64,000 nucleotides of DNA from an uncultured Roseibium sp. (GTDB taxonomy: Bacteria > Pseudomonadota > Alphaproteobacteria > Rhizobiales > Stappiaceae), in contig NZ_OY769915.1 of the NCBI RefSeq assembly GCF_963669205.1, positions 5,120,001 to 5,184,000 of the forward strand, read 5' to 3'. The position numbers were made by a program, and so were the translations under genes. The notes under the pieces were generated by a model that saw only the letters and a program-made list of their open reading frames with translations, made no database searches and was not told the DNA's origin. Below are positions 8,268 to 15,794 of this stretch, in pieces; the first letter of the stretch is position 1; every line of letters begins with the position of its first letter.

Positions 8268-11200
8268 ATGACACGAAACATGTCGATAGACCTCGATATC
8301 GAGAAAGGTGAACGCCGCCAGATCACGGCGCTTTTTTACGACATGGTCGGCTCGACAACCATGGTCAACACTATGGATGTCGAGGATTTCCGGGAGATCC
8401 AGCATGCCGTCCACCAGGCGGCACACCGCGCGATTGCCGCCAATGGCGGTCATCTGGACCTTCTCATGGGCGACGGTGGCTCCGCCTATTTCGGATATCC
8501 CGTAGCCAGTGAGGACGCACCGCTTCAGGCCGTTCTGGCTGGCCTCGCGATCCTGAACGAATGCGCCAGGGCCGAGGAAGACTTTGACGTACCGGTCAGG
8601 ATCAGGGTCGGAATTGCCACCGGCTCGGCGGTCGCCGGTCAGGCCGGCAGCGGCGCGCTGGCCGTGCGCGACGAGATCATCGGCATTGCACCGACGCTGG
8701 CCGCCAGGATCCAGGGGCAAGCGAATGTCGGCACCGTCGCCGTCTCGAACGCGACCTACAAGGCCACACGCAGGCTGTTTCACTACGAGAGCCTCGGAGC
8801 CCACGAGCTGAAAGGCTTCAACGAACCGCACGCCCTCTGGCAGCCGCTTGGCCGGCGCAAGACGGTCGACCGCTTTGAGACATTGCGCAACAACGAACAG
8901 CCATTCGTGGCGCGGCACAAGGAGCTTGCCGGAGCGAAGGCGCAATGGCAGCAGGCGCTTGAAGGAAACGGCCAGTTCCTTTTCATCCACGGCGAACCGG
9001 GTATCGGAAAGTCGCGGCTTTGCCACCAGGTCGTCGAGAGCGGCCGAACGGACCAGGCGCACGTACTCGATTTTCAATGCGAACCGACAAGCCAGGAAAC
9101 GCCTTACTACCCGATCGTGCGAAGCCTGCGCGCCGTTCTGCAAAAACACGATGCTGCATTCGATTTCGACGCGCCGTCAGCCAACGCAATCAGAACCGCC
9201 CTGTCACTCCCGGGCGATCATCCGGACGCGTTCTTCGAAGAGCTGGCGTTTCTGATTGCCCCGTTTTCACCGGGCCAGCAGGACCGGGAAGCCGACGGGC
9301 GGGGCGACGCGCATTCCGCTGTCGGAACGCTTGTCGATGCGGTCATGGCAATCGCAAGTGCAAAACCCTGCGTGATGAAAATCGAGGATCTGCACTGGGC
9401 AGACAGCCAGACGCTCGAGGTCGTGGCACAACTGGTCGAGCGCATAACGGACGCGCCCATTTTCGTCATCGTCACGTCGAGAAACGCGCCCGCCGACGAC
9501 TGGATGGCCGCCGATCACTTTTGCACCCTGGGCCTGACCCGCCTCGGCTCCGACAGCCTCGTCGAGCTGATCGAAAATCTTGCCGGCGCAACACATCTGC
9601 CGGAAAAACTCATCGACGCCATTGTCGCCCGCTGCGACGGCGTTCCGCTTTTTGCCGAAGAGCTGACGCGTTTCGTCCTGGACCGGAACGCCGACGACGC
9701 GCTGGACGAAGGCATGTGGGAAAAGCTGTTCGAGTCCGACGAAACAGCCAGCCTGCAGGACCTGCTGGCGGCCCGTCTTGCCGCTCTCGGACCTTCGAAA
9801 TTCGTGGCCCAGGCCGCCAGCGTGATCGGCCGCAGTTTCAACGTCCTGACGCTCGTCGCGCTTCTGTCGACAACGGGCAACCCGGCCGGTGCCGAGGAAA
9901 GTCTGAATGAGCTTGTCGCCGGCGGCTTCATCGAACAGCAGGCAAGCGAATTCGAAACGTCGTACCGGTTCCGGCATGTGTTGGTGCAACAGGCCGCCTA
10001 TTCCGGCCTGCTGCGGTCGAACAAGCGCTCGCTTCACTCAGCGCTTTACAGGATCGTCACAGAGGACACAGAACTCGGCGAGGCATTCACAAGTGCCGAA
10101 CTTGCAGCACACGCTGAACAGGCGCAATTGCGCAGCGAGGCGGTCGGCCACTATATCGACGCAGCGCGGTCCGCCTCGTCGCAGTCGGCCCTTCAGGAAG
10201 CACGTACGCTTCTCATGCGCGCTGGTGAACTCACGGCGAAGCTGAAGGACAAGGCGGCCGCAAACACGCTCGAACTCGAAATCGTCAAGCTGCTGGGACC
10301 GGTCGTGGCGATGCTGGACGGCGCCGGTTCGCCTGAAGCCTCCAAGCTTTACCAGCGCGGTGTGGAGCTTCTGCATGACAACCCGGACACGGATCGGTCC
10401 ACCGGCTTTCCCCTCTACTGGGGCTGGTGGTTCACGGCTCCGAACTTTCAGGCACAACGGGAACGGGCCGAACTGCTTCTTGCCGACCTTGCAGGTTCGA
10501 ACAACAAGGAAGTCGAACTGCAGGCCCTTCACTGCCGGTGGGCAACGGCCTTCAACACGGGTCAGCATGCAGACTGCCTGAACGCAATTTCAAAGGGGCT
10601 CGAACTTTACAGCGAAGACGAGGCACTCGACCACCGGACCCGCTATGGTGGCCACGATGCAAAAATATGCGGGCTTGGTGAAAAAGCCCTGTCGTCCTGG
10701 TTCATGGGCAAGACCGAAACCGCGCTTCAGCACATGGATGCGGCAGAACACTGGGCGCAGCACATCGATCATGTCGGCAGCACCTGTCACGCGCTTGATA
10801 TCGGCATCATGCTGCATCGCTACAGGGGGGACATCGACCAGGTCGCGCGATTTGCGCGGAACATGCGCGACACGGCCACCGAGCACGATCTCAAGTCCCT
10901 GGAAGCGAAAAGCCTGATTTTCGGTGGCTGGGCGAACGGAATGGCGGGCGATCCGTCCAAGGGCAGGGAGATCCTCGCACAGGGCCTCTCGATCCAGCAG
11001 GAAATCGGCACGGAGGAGGATTTTCCGGTCTACCTGGAAATGGCGGCGGAACTCGATGGCCAGCTCGGACGGCATGCCGACGGCATCGCCCTGGTCAGTT
11101 CGGCGATCGAACGCGCCGAGGCCGCCGGACATGCGTTCTGGCTCGCGGAGCTCTACCGTCGCCGGGCAAGGCTGCGCAGCAAGTCCGATTTCAGGGAACA

Positions 11201-11417
11201 GCAGATAGAGCTGGATCTGGCAAGGGCGGAAGACATCGCCGGCCAGCAGAACGCAAACGTGCTTCTGCTAAGGACCTTGACGGACCGGGCGGTTCTGCTT
11301 CCCGATCACGGCAAGGGACCGGAACTTGGTAACCGGCTCGGTGATCTTCTGGCCGATCTGGAGAGCGGTCTGGAGCGGGACCGTGCTCTCAGTCTGCTGG
11401 CAGGATTGCTGAAGTGA
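8268..11417 (+). CDS. Cyclase-like/AAA ATPase/TPR regulatory protein
   Basis: A 1049-residue protein with three parts. Residues about 15-190 form a class III nucleotide-cyclase homology domain: the first metal Asp is in FYDMVGST (D25), the second in MGDGGSAYFG (D69). The central part is a STAND/AAA-like NTPase with P-loop GEPGIGKS (about residue 242) and a Walker B-like VMKIEDLHWAD (about residue 370). The last 450 residues are helical, TPR-like repeats. Two usual catalytic residues look replaced: Leu65 stands where the base-recognising Lys normally lies, and TLAAR replaces the NLAAR of the transition-state Asn/Arg pair. The domain may therefore be inactive or altered. The ATG at 8268 is chosen; ATG 8280 is an alternative. 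The stop overlaps the YcaO start (GTGA), so it probably regulates or assists that cluster. Confidence 0.85.
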   Translation: MTRNMSIDLDIEKGERRQITALFYDMVGSTTMVNTMDVEDFREIQHAVHQAAHRAIAANGGHLDLLMGDGGSAYFGYPVASEDAPLQAVLAGLAILNECARAEEDFDVPVRIRVGIATGSAVAGQAGSGALAVRDEIIGIAPTLAARIQGQANVGTVAVSNATYKATRRLFHYESLGAHELKGFNEPHALWQPLGRRKTVDRFETLRNNEQPFVARHKELAGAKAQWQQALEGNGQFLFIHGEPGIGKSRLCHQVVESGRTDQAHVLDFQCEPTSQETPYYPIVRSLRAVLQKHDAAFDFDAPSANAIRTALSLPGDHPDAFFEELAFLIAPFSPGQQDREADGRGDAHSAVGTLVDAVMAIASAKPCVMKIEDLHWADSQTLEVVAQLVERITDAPIFVIVTSRNAPADDWMAADHFCTLGLTRLGSDSLVELIENLAGATHLPEKLIDAIVARCDGVPLFAEELTRFVLDRNADDALDEGMWEKLFESDETASLQDLLAARLAALGPSKFVAQAASVIGRSFNVLTLVALLSTTGNPAGAEESLNELVAGGFIEQQASEFETSYRFRHVLVQQAAYSGLLRSNKRSLHSALYRIVTEDTELGEAFTSAELAAHAEQAQLRSEAVGHYIDAARSASSQSALQEARTLLMRAGELTAKLKDKAAANTLELEIVKLLGPVVAMLDGAGSPEASKLYQRGVELLHDNPDTDRSTGFPLYWGWWFTAPNFQAQRERAELLLADLAGSNNKEVELQALHCRWATAFNTGQHADCLNAISKGLELYSEDEALDHRTRYGGHDAKICGLGEKALSSWFMGKTETALQHMDAAEHWAQHIDHVGSTCHALDIGIMLHRYRGDIDQVARFARNMRDTATEHDLKSLEAKSLIFGGWANGMAGDPSKGREILAQGLSIQQEIGTEEDFPVYLEMAAELDGQLGRHADGIALVSSAIERAEAAGHAFWLAELYRRRARLRSKSDFREQQIELDLARAEDIAGQQNANVLLLRTLTDRAVLLPDHGKGPELGNRLGDLLADLESGLERDRALSLLAGLLK

Positions 11418-12568
11418 CGACACCCGCTGGTTCCCCCTCCCGGGAAACGGGCCGTCTCTACAGGGCTGACACGTATCTGAACCGCTTGATGGACCATCTC
11501 GGGGCATTCGGCATCACGCGGCTCGCCGACATAACCGGGCTCGACCGGGTGGGCATTCCCGTCGTTCAGGCCGTGCGGCCCCTGGCGAGCTCGAACGCCG
11601 TCAACCAGGGCAAGGGTCTGGTGATGGCGGAGGCCGCTGTTTCGGCTATCGTGGAAGCGCTCGAAACGGCAGCTGCCGAAACCGTAACACCTGATGCCGC
11701 ACCGCCTGTCTCTCCGGACGCTGTCTACGGACCCGACGCGGGCAGCAAGCTTGCCCACCATCTCTTGCCGGACCTGCCTGAAGGGTGGACCGGAACGCCT
11801 CTTCCCTTCCTGACCGGAACCGACCTTGTCACCGGCGAACCTGTGTGCGTTCCCGTTGCCCTTGTCAGCACGGACTTCACGCCCGGCTCACCGCATGCGG
11901 CCTCACCTTTCATCAGAACGACCACAGGGCTCGGTGGCGGAGCAACACGAGAAGAAGCGCTTGCGCAGGCACTCTTGGAGACGCTGGAGAGACTGGGAAC
12001 CGCGCGGGCGATGCGCATTCACGGGTTCTTCGAAAAGCACCGTTTGGCTCCCGAGACGCTGGCGGACGAAACGCTGGAAGGCCTCGTCGCGCAGTTGCAG
12101 GGCTGCGGCCTGCTCTGCGCTCTCTACGATTGTCCGCACGCCGGAGGCCTGCCCGTTGTCTGGGCGCGCTTGCTGGACGACAGAAACGCGCCGACGTCGC
12201 TGCCGTTTCACGCCGACGGCTTCGCCTGCCGCCTATCTTATGCAGAGGCGGCAATCGCGGCATTTCTGGAGGCGGCCCAGACAAGGGCGTCGGTGATCGC
12301 GGGAAGCCGGGAAGACATCACGCGCCAATTCTATCCGAAGCGGATAGACCAGGCGCTTGTCGATTTCGAGCGCGCGCAAATGCGCAGTGGTACCGGCAGT
12401 GCCGCGCCGGCAATCGACCCCCCGGCAGAGGCAAGCCCGAAAACGCTCGCGCAGGCGCTGCACAAGGAGGGGTTCCAGGCGATTGCGGTTTCCCTGATGG
12501 ACGACACGGCAACGCCGCTTCACATCGTGCGTGTCGTCACGCTCGCTCAAGGGGAGACGGTAGCGTGA
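11414..12568 (+). CDS. YcaO-domain ATP-dependent cyclodehydratase/thioamidation enzyme
   Basis: A 384-residue YcaO-family protein. The N-terminal part has NQGKGLVMAEAAVSAIVEALE. The ATP site is recognisable in GLGGGATREEALAQALLE with the Glu residues of the E-x-x-E helices, and in TRASVIAGSREDI, which matches the family's QSR...G-R motif. YcaO enzymes phosphorylate a backbone amide to make azolines, macroamidines or, with TfuA, thioamides on ribosomally made peptides or proteins. No Pro-rich C-terminus of the azoline-forming type is seen. It starts with GTG inside the cyclase/AAA stop and its own stop overlaps the TfuA start, so the pair is tightly coupled. No obvious short precursor peptide lies next to it; the substrate is unknown. 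Confidence 0.88.
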   Translation: MTTPAGSPSRETGRLYRADTYLNRLMDHLGAFGITRLADITGLDRVGIPVVQAVRPLASSNAVNQGKGLVMAEAAVSAIVEALETAAAETVTPDAAPPVSPDAVYGPDAGSKLAHHLLPDLPEGWTGTPLPFLTGTDLVTGEPVCVPVALVSTDFTPGSPHAASPFIRTTTGLGGGATREEALAQALLETLERLGTARAMRIHGFFEKHRLAPETLADETLEGLVAQLQGCGLLCALYDCPHAGGLPVVWARLLDDRNAPTSLPFHADGFACRLSYAEAAIAAFLEAAQTRASVIAGSREDITRQFYPKRIDQALVDFERAQMRSGTGSAAPAIDPPAEASPKTLAQALHKEGFQAIAVSLMDDTATPLHIVRVVTLAQGETVA

Positions 12569-13326
12569 ACCGTCGCACACCGCCCGTGATCGTGTTTGCC
12601 GGACCCAGTGTCGACGAAACGGAGTTTCCCGAAGGCCTCAGCGCTCATCGGTCCGGCCCCGCCGCACAGGGCGATATCATCGCGGCGGTACAGGAACACG
12701 GGCCATGTGTCATCGCGCTGATCGACGGCCTGTTCCAGGGCGTACCGGCGGTCAGGCACAAGGAAATCCTTTGGGCGCTGTCCCGGGGCGCGATCGTTTT
12801 CGGAGCTGCGAGCATGGGCGCCTTGCGGGCTGCGGAGCTCTGGAGCTGCGGCATGCATGGCCGCGGGGTGATCTACCGATGGCTCCGTCGTTTTCCGCTT
12901 CTTCCGGACGATGCGGTCGCCGTCCTTCACACACCGCCGGAGCTGGGTGCCGGAGCGCTCACCGAAGCGCTTGTCGATCTCAGGCAGGGCATCAAGCGCG
13001 CACGCCGGAACGGCCTGGTCTCAAGCGAACTTGCGTGGATGCTGCTGCAGAACGCCCGGGATCTGCACTACACCGAACGGACGTTCGCGAACATCACCCG
13101 GGATCTCCCGCAGCAACAACGCACCGATGTCGAGGCAAGCATATGCCGTCCCGGCTGGTCGCAAAAGAAACGGGACGCACTGACCCTGCTCCGGGAGCTG
13201 CAGCAGCGCCAGTTGCACGACAATTGGCCTGCCCCCTCGTCCGGCACCGGATTTGTCTACACGGACGCATTCCTGCATGATCTGGCTGAAGGCGGATTCC
13301 CGACACACACGCTTGACGTTCATTGA
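12565..13326 (+). CDS. tfuA: TfuA-like protein, YcaO partner
   Basis: A 253-residue protein with the TfuA core. It begins VIVFAGPSV, and the family hallmark is EILWALSRGAIVFGAASMG followed by ALRAAEL, CGMHGRGVIY and LPDDAVAVLH. TfuA was first seen in the trifolitoxin locus and is known to work with YcaO in peptide thioamidation, probably by delivering sulfur. It starts with GTG at 12565, four bases inside the YcaO gene. The open frame continues upstream to 11785, but that part is a shadow of YcaO in another frame. After the stop there is a likely promoter for the next three genes, so YcaO-TfuA may be expressed with the cyclase/AAA gene and independently of the peptidase. Confidence 0.9.
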   Translation: MNRRTPPVIVFAGPSVDETEFPEGLSAHRSGPAAQGDIIAAVQEHGPCVIALIDGLFQGVPAVRHKEILWALSRGAIVFGAASMGALRAAELWSCGMHGRGVIYRWLRRFPLLPDDAVAVLHTPPELGAGALTEALVDLRQGIKRARRNGLVSSELAWMLLQNARDLHYTERTFANITRDLPQQQRTDVEASICRPGWSQKKRDALTLLRELQQRQLHDNWPAPSSGTGFVYTDAFLHDLAEGGFPTHTLDVH

Positions 13327-13350
13327 CAGCCCTTAAAAATTACCTAGAGT
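13323..13350 (+). promoter_or_regulatory. Candidate sigma-70 promoter over the tfuA stop
   Basis: A perfect -35 box TTGACA (13323-13328) overlaps the tfuA stop codon and lies 16 bases before TAGAGT (13345-13350), in a locally AT-rich stretch. It would drive the peptidase and the two small genes with a leader of about 125 bases. No short peptide gene is visible in that leader (one ATG at 13369 is followed by a stop after four codons). Confidence 0.5.
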
Positions 13351-13483
13351 AAAAAGTCTGCGCTGGCGATGAATCGAAAATAGTCCTGTCGTTCCAAGGA
13401 AATAAAAGCAGCACCGCACGAAATTCGAACCTGATTTCACCGCTCCAACCGGATGGTGTTACAACCGTCTTTTCGAGGCCGAT

Positions 13484-14689
13484 TTGAGTATCTACGTGGA
13501 CCAGCAGTCAGTCTCGCCCAAGACGGGAAGTCTGGGAACGCGGTTTCTCATCTACCCTCAGGTGCCGCATCTGACCGGCTACGAAAAGCCGGAGACGGTC
13601 TGGATCAGCACGCCGCCGGCCGAGATAAAAGCCGGTCCTGCCGACCGGCGCATGTATGTCGTCGATCCGCTTTTTGAAAAGCCGGTATACGAATATCCCT
13701 ACCAGCCGCCTTTTATCGGCGACCGTTTCCCCGCCGCCGAGGCGGGGCCGGACGGCCATTTCGATCATCTTGACCCGCAGAGCCGGGAATTTGTCTGTGC
13801 GCATGTCTTCGCCACGCTCAGGCGCGTGCTCGACATCTGGGAAAGCTATCTCGGTCATGAAATCATCTGGCACTTCGCCCAGACCTATGAGCGCCTTGAA
13901 ATCATTCCGCAGGTCAACTGGCACAACGCCCAATCCGGCTACGGCTACATGGAATTCGGCATCGAACGCGGCGACCGGGAAAGCGCCCTGCCCTACGCGC
14001 TGAACTTCGACGTGATTGCGCATGAATTCGGCCATGCCCTGATCTTCGCCGAGATGGGTACGCCGACCGGAACCGCCGGCCGGCAATATTTCGGCTATCA
14101 CGAAAGCGTCTCCGATCTGATCGCCCTGATCTCGCTGCTGCATTTCGACAGCGTGCTCGATCGCCTGCTCAGATCGACCAACGGCAACCTGCTGACCATG
14201 AACGAACTCAACCGGATCGCGGAACTGGCGGGAGACAAGCAGATCCGCACGGCCAGCAACGACCGCAAGATGAGCACGGTGAGCGACGCGGTTCATGACC
14301 TTTCCAAGCCTTTTACCGGCGCCATCTTCGATACGCTTGTGGAACTCTATCACCGCGACGCGGTGGACCAGGGTCTTGTCGACCTTCCCAAGGAAGTCAG
14401 TCACGACCGCCTTTTTGAACTCGACCACCACGAAATCGAATTGATCGGCACCCGGTTCGCCGAAGCGTTTGCCGCCAGGTCTTTCCTTTTGAAATCGACG
14501 CTGGAAAACGCACGCGACCTGCTGGGCTCGGCAATCGCCCGTTCTTGGAGCACCCTGGATCCGGACACGCTCAACTATGCCGTCGCGGGCGCGGCAATCG
14601 CGGATCAATTCGACGAGATGGGCGAACCGGACGCCGGTGACATCCTGATGGAAAACCTGGAATGGCGGGAAATCGTCGTTCGAACCTGA
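13484..14689 (+). CDS. Gluzincin (M4-like) zinc metallopeptidase
   Basis: A 401-residue protein without signal peptide. The zinc site is HEFGH (about residues 180-184) followed 23 residues later by the Glu of ESVSDLIALIS. This is the HExxH plus E-xxx-D pattern of thermolysin-type gluzincins (in thermolysin the Glu follows 20 residues after the second His). The N-terminal 100 residues are rich in Pro and Tyr and the C-terminal part is helical, as expected. It starts with TTG at 13484 behind GAGG with a 5-base spacer; no in-frame ATG exists upstream before a stop. The lack of an export signal suggests an intracellular role, for example trimming a YcaO-modified substrate or one of the two small proteins downstream. 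That role is inference from gene order only. Confidence 0.78.
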   Translation: MSIYVDQQSVSPKTGSLGTRFLIYPQVPHLTGYEKPETVWISTPPAEIKAGPADRRMYVVDPLFEKPVYEYPYQPPFIGDRFPAAEAGPDGHFDHLDPQSREFVCAHVFATLRRVLDIWESYLGHEIIWHFAQTYERLEIIPQVNWHNAQSGYGYMEFGIERGDRESALPYALNFDVIAHEFGHALIFAEMGTPTGTAGRQYFGYHESVSDLIALISLLHFDSVLDRLLRSTNGNLLTMNELNRIAELAGDKQIRTASNDRKMSTVSDAVHDLSKPFTGAIFDTLVELYHRDAVDQGLVDLPKEVSHDRLFELDHHEIELIGTRFAEAFAARSFLLKSTLENARDLLGSAIARSWSTLDPDTLNYAVAGAAIADQFDEMGEPDAGDILMENLEWREIVVRT

Positions 14690-14726
14690 AAACACGCGGC
14701 ATGAAAACGAGAAGGGGGACTTAGAG

Positions 14727-15212
14727 ATGACTGACGAGACTTCCAACGGGCAATTCCCGACAATCCAACCGGACCCGTACTACGATCCCGCCGAGATCAT
14801 CCTGGTCGGCATGAACATTTCCTGGATCAAGAACGAGAAGGCCGCCGACGTGAAGATCGACACCGGCGCGAACGCGGCGAGCCGCATCTCGATCCAGCTC
14901 CTGTCTGCCCCCGGCAGCCAGATCGCGCTCGTCAAGGCCTATATCTATGAAGGCCGTCAGTATGACCTGCCCAAGCCGAAGATCATGGTCGTCTCCGGTG
15001 AAGGCGAGGACCTCCCGGGCAACTACGTGCCGAAGGACCGGCCCCTCAAGTTCTGGCGCATGAACAAGCTGACCCGAACCGCGGAAATCACGATCGAGGA
15101 CGGGCTTCTCGAGAACCTGATCCTGGAGGCCAATCTGCCTGGCCGGAGGTCACCGAATTCCTATGCCGCCAACATGCAGATGGCGCACAGGTCCGGACGC
15201 CTGAATTCCTGA
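14727..15212 (+). CDS. Orphan 161-residue protein in the YcaO-TfuA cluster
   Basis: I do not recognise the family. The protein has no signal peptide, membrane segment or Cys. The first 25 residues are polar with a Pro/Tyr/Asp patch (PDPYYDP); the rest alternates hydrophobic and polar residues as in a beta-rich fold, and the last 20 are basic (Arg-rich). A strong GAAGGGGGAC site lies 8 bases before ATG 14727. It is 37 bases after the peptidase gene and precedes another small orphan gene, so the three probably share a transcript. It could be a substrate or accessory protein of the peptidase or of YcaO-TfuA, but nothing in the sequence proves it. Confidence 0.7.
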   Translation: MTDETSNGQFPTIQPDPYYDPAEIILVGMNISWIKNEKAADVKIDTGANAASRISIQLLSAPGSQIALVKAYIYEGRQYDLPKPKIMVVSGEGEDLPGNYVPKDRPLKFWRMNKLTRTAEITIEDGLLENLILEANLPGRRSPNSYAANMQMAHRSGRLNS

Positions 15213-15294
15213 CAACGCGCCTTGGCAGACCCGCCGGAACCGCGACAGCGGACCGGTGATGATATCAAAGGTCAAACCAATCAAGGATAAGCAG

Positions 15295-15708
15295 ATGGCA
15301 GAAGTCCAGTCCGTAAATCTCGATCAATGCGCCCCATATGAACCCGGGGAATTTGTGATTGACGACATCAAGGCCGCTGAAACCAAGGCGCCAGCGCTGG
15401 TGCCCGGCATCATGAATGTTGTCGGCGTGGGGTTCGTCTACATTCCGCAGACCCACGCTGAAGGCAGCAAGCATGTGGTGATCAAGAAATTCAGCCTCGA
15501 GGACAACCTGGCCGGCACCCCGGCACCGGTCACCGATCTCCTGCTCGATTTCCAGGATGGCAACTACGAGGCACGGGTCGCCGTGCGGGAACCATTTCGG
15601 GTCCAGCGGGATTTCGAGATGGCGGTGACGCTGGAGGCGGACAAGGAGGGCGTCGATGGCGGTTTTCTGAGAGTTCTCTTTTTCTACGACCACGAAGAAC
15701 CCAGCTAG
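15295..15708 (+). CDS. Orphan 137-residue protein, last gene of the YcaO-TfuA cluster
   Basis: Family not recognised. It is acidic, has one Cys (Cys12, in NLDQCAPYEPG) and no signal peptide. The body alternates strands (VVGVGFVYIP, HVVIKKFSLE, LLLDFQDGNYEARVAV) and ends in FFYDHEEPS, suggesting a small beta-sandwich. ATG 15295 is chosen because AAGGATAAG lies just upstream; the frame is open to 15256. Its TAG stop lies inside the left arm of a perfect 15-bp hairpin that ends the cluster. It could be a structural or substrate protein of the cluster; this is inference. Confidence 0.68.
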   Translation: MAEVQSVNLDQCAPYEPGEFVIDDIKAAETKAPALVPGIMNVVGVGFVYIPQTHAEGSKHVVIKKFSLEDNLAGTPAPVTDLLLDFQDGNYEARVAVREPFRVQRDFEMAVTLEADKEGVDGGFLRVLFFYDHEEPS

Positions 15709-15739
15709 GGCACGGACTCATTTGTGAGTCCGTGCCCTA
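15706..15739. terminator. Perfect 15-bp hairpin, bidirectional terminator
   Basis: The left arm (15706-15720) begins with the TAG stop of the preceding gene and reads TAGGGCACGGACTCA; the right arm (15725-15739) is its exact complement, with loop TTTG. It stands between convergent genes (YcaO cluster and lysine catabolism). A related sequence, TAGGGTACGGACTC, occurs at 38089. Confidence 0.8.
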
Positions 15740-15794
15740 AAACCTGTCGCTCTCACTAGAAGATTAGGCCGCCTGCCGGCGGGCCTTGCTGTTT

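Noticed and set aside
13327..13483. Possible short precursor peptide between tfuA and the peptidase
   Set aside because: The only ATG (13369) is followed by a stop after four codons and no other frame gives a convincing peptide on the plus strand.
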